Source: Mesorhizobium waimense
Lineage (GTDB): Bacteria; Pseudomonadota; Alphaproteobacteria; Rhizobiales; Rhizobiaceae
Direction of reading: 5' to 3'
Assembly (NCBI RefSeq): GCF_003601975.1
Contig: NZ_QZWZ01000016.1
Location: forward strand, 1 to 64,000
Length of the DNA stretch: 64,000 nt
Shown here: positions 56,022 through 64,000 of the stretch, one piece after another
Layout of the letters: every line of letters begins with the position of its first letter
Numbering within the stretch: the stretch's first letter is position 1
Translations under genes and position numbers: made by a program
The notes under the pieces: generated by a model
Databases searched by the model: none
What the model was told of the DNA's origin: nothing
What the model saw: only the letters and a program-made list of their open reading frames with translations

Positions 56022-56180
56022 ATGGAATTCGCAAGTTGCTTTGATCAAAGCGGAACCGTTCTCGCGTCGACGATCTTCCTTAGCATCACAGCGGTTTTCA
56101 TAATCTTGGCCGCATTTGCCGCTGCGCGTTTGATTACAACGTCTGGCGCAGGTTCCATCGAACGGCTTCGGACCGCGTAA
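56022..56180 (+). CDS. Small single-TM protein
   Basis: 52 residues from the ATG at 56022: EFASCFDQSGTVLASTIFLS, then ITAVFIILAAFAAARLITTS, one membrane helix, then a short basic tail. The frame is open further upstream to 55818, but that part is not protein-like. Confidence 0.5.
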   Translation: MEFASCFDQSGTVLASTIFLSITAVFIILAAFAAARLITTSGAGSIERLRTA

Positions 56181-56375
56181 AGCCAGCGAGGGACCTCGCC
56201 CGCGCGCGTTGCGGCTCACGGGTGGTTGTCGGCCTCGACATATGGCCGCGGGCTAACCCGCAATCTGCTTTGCCTGTGATCGATTAGGTCGCCCAGTCGG
56301 GAACACTCGGCAGCCCCAAGCTTGTCGCCACACAGGTCGATGGCTAAACTCAGCCTTCCCAAGGGAGGCTCGAGC

Positions 56376-57518
56376 ATGGCACTTCACCTTTCGGCGGAAA
56401 CTGTCGCTCCCAGAGCGGCGACACCTCAAAAGTATCTCTTCGGCCCGGTTGCCGACTTCCTCATGCTTGGTGGCAGCGCATTTCTAATCCTGCCATTTCT
56501 GTTCTTGGTGCCGCTTGAATACGAAGGCGCTGTAGCCGCAACGATGGTCTTCGTGGCCTATCTGATAAACTATCCCCACTTCGCCCACTCTTACCAACTT
56601 TTCTACCGCAACTTTGGGCGCAAGGTGAGCGGGAACGGATACGACAGGGGCCTTCAGCTTCGCTACATTTTCGCCGGCATCATCGTTCCCGTTATCATGG
56701 GCGCGTTCTTTGCGTATGGCGCGGCGGCGGCGAACGCCCGTCTCTTGGGATATGCAACCAATGCGATGTTCTTTTTCGTCGGCTGGCACTACGTCAAGCA
56801 AGGCTATGGCATGCTGATGGTGGATGCCGTCCTGAAGCGCAAATTCTTCGACGATCGAGACAAGAAGGTGCTGCTGGTCAACAGCTATGCCGTGTGGATC
56901 CTGGCATGGCTGCAGACGAACACAGCAGTCACCCAGGGCAAATATTATGGCTTGGAGTATTACACATTTGCGGCGCCGTCGTGGATCACCGGCCTTGCCC
57001 TGCTGACAGCCATTGCTTCCACGGCGGTCACAGTTCTGATGCTGATCAATCGCTGGCGAACAAACGGCGGCAAGCTGCCATATAACGGCGTCGTGGCCTA
57101 CGTCGCATCGCTTTACCTTTGGATTCTGATTGCGCGAATAAACCCGCTCTGGCTGCTTGTGGTGCCTGCGCTCCACTCGCTCCAGTACCTCGCGGTGGTC
57201 TGGCGTTATCAGACCAATGTCGAGCGCGACGATCCGGAAGCCGTAAGAGATCCGCCACTGAAGATCCTGTCCTTCCTCGGCCCTCTATACAGGCTGCGGG
57301 TCCTGGGATTCATCGTTGGCGGTGCCGCCCTAGGATATCTCGGTTTCTGGCTCATCCCGTTCGCGCTGACGGCTTTGATCCCGTACGACAGGGAGGTGCT
57401 TGGGTCATCGCTCTTCTTCTTCATCGTGCTGATATTCATCAATGTGCATCATTACTTCCTGGACAACGTGATGTGGCGCCGCGGCAACCCGGAGGTGTCG
57501 AAGTATCTGTTCCGTTAG
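56376..57518 (+). CDS. Multi-pass membrane protein with conserved histidines
   Basis: 380 residues from the ATG at 56376, with GGGAGG seven bases upstream. About nine membrane helices. Histidine-bearing motifs recur beside helices: LINYPHFAHSYQLFYRN, FFVGWHYVKQGYGML, PALHSLQYLAVVWRY and FINVHHYFLDNVMWRRGNPEV. Spaced His pairs in a membrane protein suggest a di-metal oxygenase or hydroxylase site, or haem binding. I know relatives with this HHYFLDNVMWR-type ending only as uncharacterised membrane proteins. It is the largest intact gene of element 2. Confidence 0.7.
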   Translation: MALHLSAETVAPRAATPQKYLFGPVADFLMLGGSAFLILPFLFLVPLEYEGAVAATMVFVAYLINYPHFAHSYQLFYRNFGRKVSGNGYDRGLQLRYIFAGIIVPVIMGAFFAYGAAAANARLLGYATNAMFFFVGWHYVKQGYGMLMVDAVLKRKFFDDRDKKVLLVNSYAVWILAWLQTNTAVTQGKYYGLEYYTFAAPSWITGLALLTAIASTAVTVLMLINRWRTNGGKLPYNGVVAYVASLYLWILIARINPLWLLVVPALHSLQYLAVVWRYQTNVERDDPEAVRDPPLKILSFLGPLYRLRVLGFIVGGAALGYLGFWLIPFALTALIPYDREVLGSSLFFFIVLIFINVHHYFLDNVMWRRGNPEVSKYLFR

Positions 57519-57625
57519 GCAGTTCAGCGACAGCCACGATGAATCTGCTGCCGTCGTGCCAACGGAAAATTCAAGAACGTCCGAAAACCGGCGAAACATT
57601 CTCGCCGGAGTGGCACGTCGCCCCG

Positions 57626-57665
57626 GAGCAACTGCCTTTTAGTCAATAGGTCATCGCGCTCACCA
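57626..57665 (+). repeat. Decayed third copy of the tRNA-Lys 3' end
   Basis: GAGCAACTGCCTTTTAGTCA, then ATAGGTCATCGCGCTCACCA. It matches tRNA-Lys from position 39058 but lacks the T arm. The missing 15 bases lie between two CAT triplets of the attR version, so a slip between them explains the loss. It marks the far border of element 2. Confidence 0.75.
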
Positions 57666-57843
57666 TTCCATCTGCCAACGAGTCTGCTAGATTCCGGCCG
57701 CGGTGAGACTGATTCCAGTTTCGCCGCACCCGTAGCGTTTGCGCCATAATACCGGCCGGGCCGACATTCGGCGTGTGGATCAGGCGAAGCCAGCTCAGCC
57801 GCTGCCGGTCGCTGAGACGCGGCCCGACGGCAGGCTTGCTCAC
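57643..57843 (-). pseudogene. dprA: Truncated dprA (only about the first 30 codons)
   Basis: Starts at a GTG that overlaps the plsY stop (GTGA). It reads SKPAVGPRLSDRQRLSWLRL, then IHTPNVGPA, the conserved start of DprA, the RecA loader for incoming DNA. After about codon 30 (near 57753) the sequence no longer resembles DprA and ends in the tRNA remnant. The Rossmann fold domain is entirely missing. In related genomes plsY is followed by dprA and topA, so the island region has cut this order. Confidence 0.75.
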
Positions 57844-58427
57844 CCCTTGGCTCCGATCTTGCCCTCGGTGCCGGCAAGCAGCCGCGAAATGTTGGCGCGG
57901 TGTTTTATGATGGCGATCAGGCTCATCATCACGAACAGCCCGGCAATCTGAGGCGTGCTCAGGAAATAGAGCGCGATCGGCACAACCACGGCCGCCACCA
58001 GTGCCGCCAGCGAGGAGTAGCGGAACAGGAAGGCGACGGCGAGCCACACGACGGCGAAGATCAGTGCCACTTGCCAGGCCAGCCCGATCAGCACGCCGAG
58101 ATAGGTGGCGATGCCCTTGCCGCCCTTGAAGCCGAGCCAGGCCGGGAAGAGATGGCCGAGAAAGGCGCCAAAGCCGGCCCAGAGCCCGAAGTCCGACCCG
58201 AAGCGGGTGGCGATTAGCACCGCTGCCGTGCCCTTCAGCGCGTCGAGCAACAGCGTCGCGGCGGCGAGCCCCTTGTTGCCCGTACGCAGCACATTGGTGG
58301 CGCCGATATTGCCGGAGCCGATCTTGCGCACGTCGCCGAGGCCGGCGGCACGGGTGATCAAAAGACCGAAGGGAATCGAGCCGAGCAGGTAGCCGAACAC
58401 CAATGCCAGGATCGGGCCGTAACTCAT
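57840..58427 (-). CDS. plsY: Glycerol-3-phosphate acyltransferase PlsY
   Basis: 195 residues. Five membrane helices; the PlsY motifs are GYLLGSIPFGLLI, GSGNIGATNVLRTG, and the glycine-rich HLFPAWLGFKGGKGIAT. It moves an acyl group from acyl phosphate to glycerol-3-phosphate in the inner membrane, the first acylation of phospholipid synthesis. Its stop overlaps the truncated dprA start. Confidence 0.96.
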   Translation of the reverse strand: MSYGPILALVFGYLLGSIPFGLLITRAAGLGDVRKIGSGNIGATNVLRTGNKGLAAATLLLDALKGTAAVLIATRFGSDFGLWAGFGAFLGHLFPAWLGFKGGKGIATYLGVLIGLAWQVALIFAVVWLAVAFLFRYSSLAALVAAVVVPIALYFLSTPQIAGLFVMMSLIAIIKHRANISRLLAGTEGKIGAKG

Positions 58428-58485
58428 TGTTTCCCCCAACGTTTCCTTGGTTGCCGAAATGACGCGTCGCACCCCGGCAGGCCTA

Positions 58486-58655
58486 AGTCGAAAACACTGT
58501 GCGGCCCGCCACCATCGTTTGCAAGACCTTGCCTGCAGCTGCGCGCCCGGCTTCGACATGCCGTCGGAAATGCTGAACAGCCTGGCGGGCGCGGTGGGCT
58601 GTATCTGATCAGCCTGGGCAGCGGAACGTAGACATTGTGATAATCGCAGCACCCC
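58486..58655 (-). pseudogene. Decayed duplicate of the pyrC 3' end
   Basis: The bases from 58487 match the end of pyrC from 59528 closely over about 50 positions (AAAACACTGTGCGGCCCG, then CCATCGTTTGCAAGACCTTG). A deletion of about 80 bases follows, then CGCCCGGCTTC and looser similarity to about 58655. No reading frame is kept. The methyltransferase pseudogene lies between this copy and the real pyrC. Confidence 0.75.
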
Positions 58656-58712
58656 GCCAAGTTGGACCCGTGGGTGCACACCCGATCCCCGGGTCTTGAA
58701 CGGTCCTCTCGA

Positions 58713-59456
58713 TCAAGCCGCAGCGCAGACGAACGAATCGCCGATCAGCGGCCCATCGCCGGGTGCTCTCCGGACGACCCGCCAGCCCGATCCCTCGACC
58801 AGACGAGCAAGGAACTCGGGGCTATAGAAGCACCGGCCGCCGTTCCGCTCCGGGCTCCGGTCCTCGAACGCGGCAATCCCCTCGTCCAGGAAGCAAGTGA
58901 AGAAGAGACGGCCCTGGTCTGTCGTGTGGTGGCGCAGGACGGTCAGAATGGATGCCGCGTCCTCAGGGTTCTGGTGGGTGATCACAGAAAACGGTGATCA
59001 CCGAAAACATCGAGACGATGTCAAAGGCATGCGCGCAAAGTGGAACTCTGTCTCGCAGGAGAGCGGGCGCCCGGACGGATTGTAGGCCGGGTGGCGCGCG
59101 TCCAGGATAACACAGGAGAAGCGGGGATCCCGCACGGCGGAGCGCAGGAAGTCGATCATCTCTGCGAAACAGTCGATGCCGGTATAGGAGCCGATCGGAA
59201 TCCTGCGATTGAGGATCGCCTGGCTGAACCGGACAACGCAGCCGAAGTCCAGGAGCCGGCTGGCCGCGAGCGTCTCCAGCCCGATCTGCCGCTGCATCCT
59301 CTCCAGCAGCCAGGCACCGCTGTCCTCGGCCGGCATCAGGGAGGTGACGGTGTGGGAGTTTCGATTGAACTTCTGCGGCACGATCAGTTCCGGCGCGGGA
59401 CGCAGGCGGTGCCAGATCGTCCGCAACCAGGCGGGGACGATGCAATCCCATGGCAA
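58713..59456 (-). pseudogene. Frameshifted SAM-dependent methyltransferase
   Basis: The first part, MPWDCIVPAWLRTIWHRLRP, leads to the SAM-binding RLLDFGCVVRFSQAILNR, then GSYTGIDCFAEM. The frame breaks after TEFHFA, continues in another as CAHAFDIVSMFSVIT, then in a third as HQNPEDAASILTVLRHHTTD to FVCAAA. The breaks fit a two-base GC expansion near 59033 and a 16-base duplication flanked by GGTGATCAC repeats (58977 and 58993). Together they add 18 bases, so the overall frame is restored but the middle is scrambled. Confidence 0.7.
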
Positions 59457-59522
59457 GCGCTCCCTTGGCAGCGAAGATGCGTAAGGCGGTCCGCAACGCC
59501 CCTGATGCTCGGTTCGAAATGC

Positions 59523-60809
59523 TCAGGCAGAAAACACTGTGCGGCCCGCTACCATCGTTTGCAAGACCTTGCCTTGCAGCCGCGCACCTTCGAAACAGGT
59601 GTTCTTCGAACGCGAGCGGATGCCGCTTTCGCTGACGATCCAGGGTTCGTCGAGGTCGACGACCGCAAGGTCGGCGACCGCGCCCGGCTTCAGCGTGCCG
59701 CCGGGCAGGCCGAACAGCCTTGCTGGCGCGGTGGACAGCGTCTCGATCAGCCGAAGCAGCGGCACGTCGCCATTGTGGTAGAGCCTGAGTGCGGCGCCCA
59801 GCAGCGTCTCCAGGCCAATGGCGCCGGCAGCCGCATCGGCAAAGGGCAAGCGCTTGGTGTCGACGTCCTGCGGATCGTGCGAAGAGACGATGATGTCGAT
59901 CGTGCCGTCCTTGACCGCCTCGATCATCGCCAGCCGGTCCTCCTCGGCGCGCAGCGGCGGTGTCAGCCGGAAGAAAGTTCGGTATTCGCCGACGTCGTTC
60001 TCGTTGAGCGACAGGTTGTGGATCGACACGCCCGCCGTGACATTGGCGCCATCGGCCTTCGCTCGTGTCACCGCTTCCGCCGCCATCGCCGTCGAGATCT
60101 TGGCCGCGTGGTAGGCGCCGCGCGTCAGCCGCGCCAGCGCCAGGTCGCGCTCCAGCGGGATCGATTCGGCCTCACGCGGAATGCCGGCCAAGCCGAGCCA
60201 ACTGGCATAGAGGCCTTCATTCATGACGCCTGCCGAGGCGAGGTCTGCATCCTGGGTCTCATGCGCAATGACGCCGCCGAAATCGCGCGCATAGGTCAGC
60301 GCCCGGCGCATCACCAGCGCACTGGATATGGTGTGGCGCCCGTCGGTGAAGGCGACCGCGCCGGCTTCGCGCAGCAGGCCGAATTCGGTCATCTCGCGGC
60401 CGGCAAGACCCTTGGTGATCGCCGCCGCCGGGAAGATGTTGATCACGGCCGTGTCCTTGGCGGTGCGCAGCACAAACTCGACCAAGGCGACATTGTCGAT
60501 CACCGGATCGGTATCGGGCATCATCACGATGGAGGTGACGCCGCCTGCCGCCGCAGCGACACTCGCCGAGGCAATCGTCTCGCGATGCTCGCCGCCGGGT
60601 TCGCCGATGAAGACGCGTGCGTCGATCAGCCCGGGGATGAGCGCCTTGCCGGCGCAGTCGACGACGATGGCGCCTTCCGGCACGCCCTGGTTCAGGGCAG
60701 CTTTGTCAGCTGCGACGATCTTGCGGCCCTCGACGATGACGGTGCCGATCTCGTCAATACCACGCAACGGGTCGACAATGTGCGCCTTGCTGAACACCGT
60801 TGTCGTCAT
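59523..60809 (-). CDS. pyrC: Dihydroorotase-like protein lacking the HxH metal motif
   Basis: 428 residues of the amidohydrolase family. Where active dihydroorotases have DxHxHLREPG, this protein has IDARVFIGEPG, so both zinc histidines are missing. The late DHAPH motif is replaced by SSHDPQD. The frame overlaps the pyrB stop by four bases. Inactive PyrC-like partners that support aspartate transcarbamoylase are known (PyrC' of Pseudomonas), and this is the likely role. A true dihydroorotase should lie elsewhere in the genome. Confidence 0.9.
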   Translation of the reverse strand: MTTTVFSKAHIVDPLRGIDEIGTVIVEGRKIVAADKAALNQGVPEGAIVVDCAGKALIPGLIDARVFIGEPGGEHRETIASASVAAAAGGVTSIVMMPDTDPVIDNVALVEFVLRTAKDTAVINIFPAAAITKGLAGREMTEFGLLREAGAVAFTDGRHTISSALVMRRALTYARDFGGVIAHETQDADLASAGVMNEGLYASWLGLAGIPREAESIPLERDLALARLTRGAYHAAKISTAMAAEAVTRAKADGANVTAGVSIHNLSLNENDVGEYRTFFRLTPPLRAEEDRLAMIEAVKDGTIDIIVSSHDPQDVDTKRLPFADAAAGAIGLETLLGAALRLYHNGDVPLLRLIETLSTAPARLFGLPGGTLKPGAVADLAVVDLDEPWIVSESGIRSRSKNTCFEGARLQGKVLQTMVAGRTVFSA

Positions 60810-61771
60810 GCGCCGCGCCCCTCATCGTTGCGGCGCGGGTCGAGCAAAGCTTCCATCACCGCCATGCGCACGGCGACACCCATTTCGACCTGCTCCTGGA
60901 TGACGCTTTGCGGGCCGTCGGCGATTTCCGAGGCGATCTCGACGCCGCGGTTCATCGGGCCTGGATGCATGACCAGAGCGTCGTCCTTGGCCGCCTTCAG
61001 CTTTTCGGCATCGAGGCCGAAATAGCGGAAATACTCGCGGATCGACGGCACGAAGGCGCCTTCCATCCGCTCGCGCTGCAGGCGCAGCATCATCACCACG
61101 TCGGCGCCTTTCAGCCCTTCGGCCATCGAACGCGCGACGATCACGCCCATTCTCTCGATGCCTGACGGCAGCAGCGTTGAAGGGGCGACGACGCGCACCT
61201 GCGCGCCGAGCGCGTTCAAGAGCATGATGTTGGAGCGCGCCACACGCGAATGCAGGATGTCGCCGCAGATCGCCACGATCAGCTTCGACAGCGGCCCCTT
61301 GGCGCGGCGGATGGTCAGCGCATCGAGCAGCGCTTGCGTCGGGTGTTCATGCGCGCCATCGCCGGCATTGACCACCGAGCAGCCGACCTTCTGCGCTAGC
61401 AATGCGGCTGCGCCCGCCGACTGGTGGCGGATGATCAATATGTCGGGGCGCATGGCGTTCAGCGTCATCGCCGTATCGATCAGCGTCTCGCCCTTCTTCA
61501 CCGAAGAGCTTGCCACCGACATGTTCATGACATCGGCGCCGAGCCGCTTACCGGCCAACTCGAACGACGATTGCGTACGGGTCGAGGCTTCGTAGAAGAG
61601 GTTGATCTGGGTACGGCCGCGCAACGTCGAGGTCTTCTTCTCCGGTTGCCGCGAGATGGCGACAGCCCGGTCCGCCCGGTCGAGTAAAAGCTCGATATCG
61701 GCGGGGGAAAGATCGCGGATGCCCAGAAGATGGCGGTGCGGGTAGAGCGGCAGGGACGAAGCGTCGGTCAT
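60806..61771 (-). CDS. pyrB: Aspartate carbamoyltransferase catalytic subunit
   Basis: 321 residues. Carbamoyl-phosphate-binding STRTQSSFELAGKRLG and aspartate-binding HPTQALLD are present, as are VGDGAHEHPTQ-type and DVVMMLRLQRERM. It joins carbamoyl phosphate to aspartate in pyrimidine synthesis. Coupled by an ATGA overlap to the dihydroorotase-like gene. No regulatory pyrI gene is seen nearby. Confidence 0.97.
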   Translation of the reverse strand: MTDASSLPLYPHRHLLGIRDLSPADIELLLDRADRAVAISRQPEKKTSTLRGRTQINLFYEASTRTQSSFELAGKRLGADVMNMSVASSSVKKGETLIDTAMTLNAMRPDILIIRHQSAGAAALLAQKVGCSVVNAGDGAHEHPTQALLDALTIRRAKGPLSKLIVAICGDILHSRVARSNIMLLNALGAQVRVVAPSTLLPSGIERMGVIVARSMAEGLKGADVVMMLRLQRERMEGAFVPSIREYFRYFGLDAEKLKAAKDDALVMHPGPMNRGVEIASEIADGPQSVIQEQVEMGVAVRMAVMEALLDPRRNDEGRGA

Positions 61772-61888
61772 CTCAAGGCGCTGCTATAGGGTGCAGAATT
61801 CCCTGCTGCAAGCACCGGCTTTGGATTGCGGCCTTTCTCCCCGGTATTTTCGTCGCGCGCCTTGCGTGGCTTGGGCTATAACCCGCCG

Positions 61889-63559
61889 ATGGCTTCGGAT
61901 TCGACCGACCTCCGACGACAAGGACAGAGCGTGACCGACGACGTGACCAACCAGCCGCCGCCGCTGACGGGCGGCAACGCCTGGCGGGGCGATCCGTTGC
62001 TGATCCAGCTTGCCGAGCGCTTTTCCGATCCGGTGCGCAAGGATCTCGATGGACTTGGCCGTTTCGTGCTGACGCAGGAAGCGCAGGAATTGGCCCGCCT
62101 GGCCAATGTCGAGACGCCGAAGCTCAGGACGCACGATCGCCAGGGCCGGCGCATCGACCTGGTCGAGTTCCATCCCGCCTATCACGCGCTGATGCGCCGC
62201 TCCGTCGCCAACGGGCTGCATTCCTCGGTCTGGGAGAATGGCGACGCCGAGATCGGTCGCCGCCATCAGGTGCGCGCCGCCCGCTTCTACGTCACCGCAG
62301 AACTCGAGACCGGGCATCTCTGCCCGATCACCATGACCAGCGCTTCGCTGGCGGCGCTGATGGCAAGCCCAAAGCTGTTTCGTGAATGGGCGCCACGGGT
62401 GACAACGCGCAAATACGACCAGAGCCAGAAGCCGCCGGTCGAAAAGACTGGGCTGACACTCGGCATGGGCATGACCGAGAAGCAGGGCGGCACCGATGTG
62501 CGCGCCAACATCACCAGGGCCGAGCGCGTCGGCAGCGGATTCTACCGCCTGACCGGCCACAAATGGTTCATGTCGGCGCCGATGTCGGATGCCTTCCTGG
62601 TGCTGGGACAGGCGCCGGAAGGGCTTTCCTGCTTTCTCGTCCCGCGCATCCTTGGCGACGGATCGGGCAACGGCTTTCGCTTCCAGCGGCTGAAGGACAA
62701 GCTCGGCAACCGCTCAAACGCCTCGTCGGAAGTGGAGTTCGTCAATGCGATCGGCGAGATGGTCGGCGAACCCGGGGCAGGGGTCAAGACGATCATGGAC
62801 ATGGTGACGCTGACCCGGCTCGACTGCGCCGTCGCCTCCTCGGCGATCATGCGGGCGGGCCTCGCGGAGGCCGTCCATCACACACGCCACCGCCAGGTGT
62901 TCGGCGCCACGCTGATCGACCAGCCGTTGATGCAGCGCGTGCTGGCAGACATGGCGCTCGACGTGGCTGCCGCCACCGCGCTGTCGTTCCGGCTGGCGCG
63001 CTCTTTCGACGAGGCGGCCAGCGACCGTGGCGAGGCGGCCTTCGCCCGCGCAATGACGCCTGTGGTCAAATACTGGGTCTGCAAGATCGCGCCACCATTG
63101 CTCTATGAGGCGATGGAATCCCTCGGCGGCAACGGCTATGTCGAGGAGGCGCCGGTCGCCCGCTACTACCGCGAAGCCCCGGTCAACGCGATCTGGGAAG
63201 GCTCCGGCAACGTCATGGCGCTCGACGTGCTGCGCGTGCTCGGCCGCGCGCCAGGCCTGTTCGAGGAGGTGCTGGCCGGCATCGACCGCGATCTCGGCGC
63301 CGGCGGTCGCGGCACCATAGGCGTGCTCAAGGCGGCCATGCAGGTGGCGGCGACCGACGAGGGCTCTGCACGACTGCTCACCGAGCAGTTGGCCTTGTCG
63401 GCTGCCGCGGCCGAGCTACGCCGGCTGGGGGCAGGGCGGATCGCCGATGCGTTCGTCGAGACCCGGCTCGCCGGCCAATGGCGCAACACGTACGGCATGC
63501 TCGATTCCCGCCACGATGCGCGCATGATCATCGACACGCTCTATCCGCCGGTGAACTGA
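61889..63559 (+). CDS. AidB-like acyl-CoA dehydrogenase family protein
   Basis: 556 residues from the ATG at 61889; a GTG at 61931 is possible. It has the AidB-type GMGMTEKQGGTDVRANITRA, the flavin motif GHKWFMSAPMSDAFLVL, the CAVASSAIMRAGLAEAVHHT helix and the catalytic-region IWEGSGNVMALDVLR. E. coli AidB (541 residues) binds flavin and DNA and is part of the response to alkylation. Divergent from pyrB, about 118 bases apart. Confidence 0.9.
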   Translation: MASDSTDLRRQGQSVTDDVTNQPPPLTGGNAWRGDPLLIQLAERFSDPVRKDLDGLGRFVLTQEAQELARLANVETPKLRTHDRQGRRIDLVEFHPAYHALMRRSVANGLHSSVWENGDAEIGRRHQVRAARFYVTAELETGHLCPITMTSASLAALMASPKLFREWAPRVTTRKYDQSQKPPVEKTGLTLGMGMTEKQGGTDVRANITRAERVGSGFYRLTGHKWFMSAPMSDAFLVLGQAPEGLSCFLVPRILGDGSGNGFRFQRLKDKLGNRSNASSEVEFVNAIGEMVGEPGAGVKTIMDMVTLTRLDCAVASSAIMRAGLAEAVHHTRHRQVFGATLIDQPLMQRVLADMALDVAAATALSFRLARSFDEAASDRGEAAFARAMTPVVKYWVCKIAPPLLYEAMESLGGNGYVEEAPVARYYREAPVNAIWEGSGNVMALDVLRVLGRAPGLFEEVLAGIDRDLGAGGRGTIGVLKAAMQVAATDEGSARLLTEQLALSAAAAELRRLGAGRIADAFVETRLAGQWRNTYGMLDSRHDARMIIDTLYPPVN

Positions 63560-63719
63560 CCTCACAACCAGGCTTTTTTCGCCCTTCGCCGTGTCCTGTG
63601 GATAGCCGTTAACCTTAACAAATGGTTTCCGTTGCGATGGCGGGCCGCAGAGCCCACAGTCGTGGTGGAGCAAGGATTGGTTAACCATAGGCCGCCTGTG
63701 CTCGCGAAGCAGGAACGCC
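63560..63719. other. Intergenic region before the last gene
   Basis: 160 bases, containing GTTAACCTTAAC and the palindrome GGTTAACC. TTAA-type pairs recall CtrA sites, but the spacing is not the usual seven bases. No other element is evident. Confidence 0.35.
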
Positions 63720-64000
63720 ATGCGGCACGTACTGACCTCTTTTCTGGCCTTGCACTGGGCGATCGTTTTCGCCTTGCTGGCCTTCATCTGCATCGACGGC
63801 AACCGCGGTGTCGCAGGCGCTCTCGGCGTGCTGGGCGTGGCTGTCGAGAGCACTCACTTGGCCGGTCTAAATGACGCCGTCGTCGTCGCGCCTTTGGCCA
63901 TCGCACTGCTGGTCGTGGCGGTGCTGTTCTGCTGGGCCTTCGTCGAGACCCTGATCAACATCGCGGCAAATCCCGATGCCACCGACATCGTCGTGCGCAT
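63720..64000 (+). CDS. Membrane protein, cut by the window edge
   Basis: At least 93 residues from the ATG at 63720 (AGGAA upstream). It begins RHVLTSFLALHWAIVFALLAFI, then after about 40 residues VVVAPLAIALLVVAVLFCWAFV, two helices. The frame is still open at the window end. I cannot name the family from this part. Confidence 0.65.
   Translation, partial: MRHVLTSFLALHWAIVFALLAFICIDGNRGVAGALGVLGVAVESTHLAGLNDAVVVAPLAIALLVVAVLFCWAFVETLINIAANPDATDIVVR

Noticed and set aside
63612..63690. Possible CtrA binding sites (TTAA pairs)
   Set aside because: The spacing between TTAA units is two bases or irregular instead of the usual seven, so the match is weak.

Overview
The window looks like chromosome from a Rhizobiales bacterium, most likely Mesorhizobium or a close Phyllobacteriaceae relative. 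Support comes from the high GC content, the rhizobial glpRDSTPQUVK glycerol operon, alphaproteobacterial GTTC-N7-GTTC LexA boxes, a BA14K-type secreted protein, and housekeeping proteins of clear alphaproteobacterial type. The genus is inferred from recalled protein similarity, not from a database search.

Positions 1-39036 are ordinary core chromosome. From left to right it holds: a GGDEF diguanylate cyclase; DUF72 and GNAT proteins; uvrA with a LexA box; a ClpP gene with a frameshift near its end; an ArsR-SRPBCC pair; a cupin; ssb with its own LexA box; OsmC and MarC proteins; an AraC regulator; gyrA; coaD; two cyclophilins; queA and tgt; an Anbu (bacterial proteasome homologue) operon with ATP-grasp, alpha-E and transglutaminase partners; an aromatic amino-acid decarboxylase; and the glycerol regulon. 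In that regulon GlpR represses, GlpS/T/P/Q/U/V import glycerol, GlpK phosphorylates it and GlpD oxidises glycerol-3-phosphate.

An intact tRNA-Lys(UUU) at 39037-39112 marks the start of an 18.5-kb accessory block. Element 1 (39113-51434) carries, on the minus strand, a tyrosine integrase, an AlpA-like HTH, a chain of stop/start-overlapping small phage genes, a phage replication-type protein, a tail tape-measure protein and a MerR-DUF433/DUF5615 toxin-antitoxin pair. It is bounded by a 46-bp copy of the tRNA 3' end at 51389-51434, and GTGTCCG repeats lie at both ends. Element 2 (51435-57665) is an eroded neighbour with no integrase. It holds a DUF1127 protein, a three-gene operon, small membrane and coiled-coil proteins, broken genes including a DUF3631 remnant, and a multi-pass histidine-motif membrane protein. 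It ends in a third, decayed tRNA-Lys fragment, and dprA just beyond is truncated.

Core genes resume with plsY, a decayed copy of the pyrC 3' end, a broken methyltransferase gene, the pyrBC operon (whose dihydroorotase lacks the HxH metal motif), an AidB-like acyl-CoA dehydrogenase and the start of a membrane protein cut by the window edge. The clearest unusual points are the tandem tRNA-Lys islands with a swapped T arm, the complementary active-site losses in GlpS and GlpT, the loss of two zinc ligands in Tgt, and a set of small genes shorter than 60 codons.
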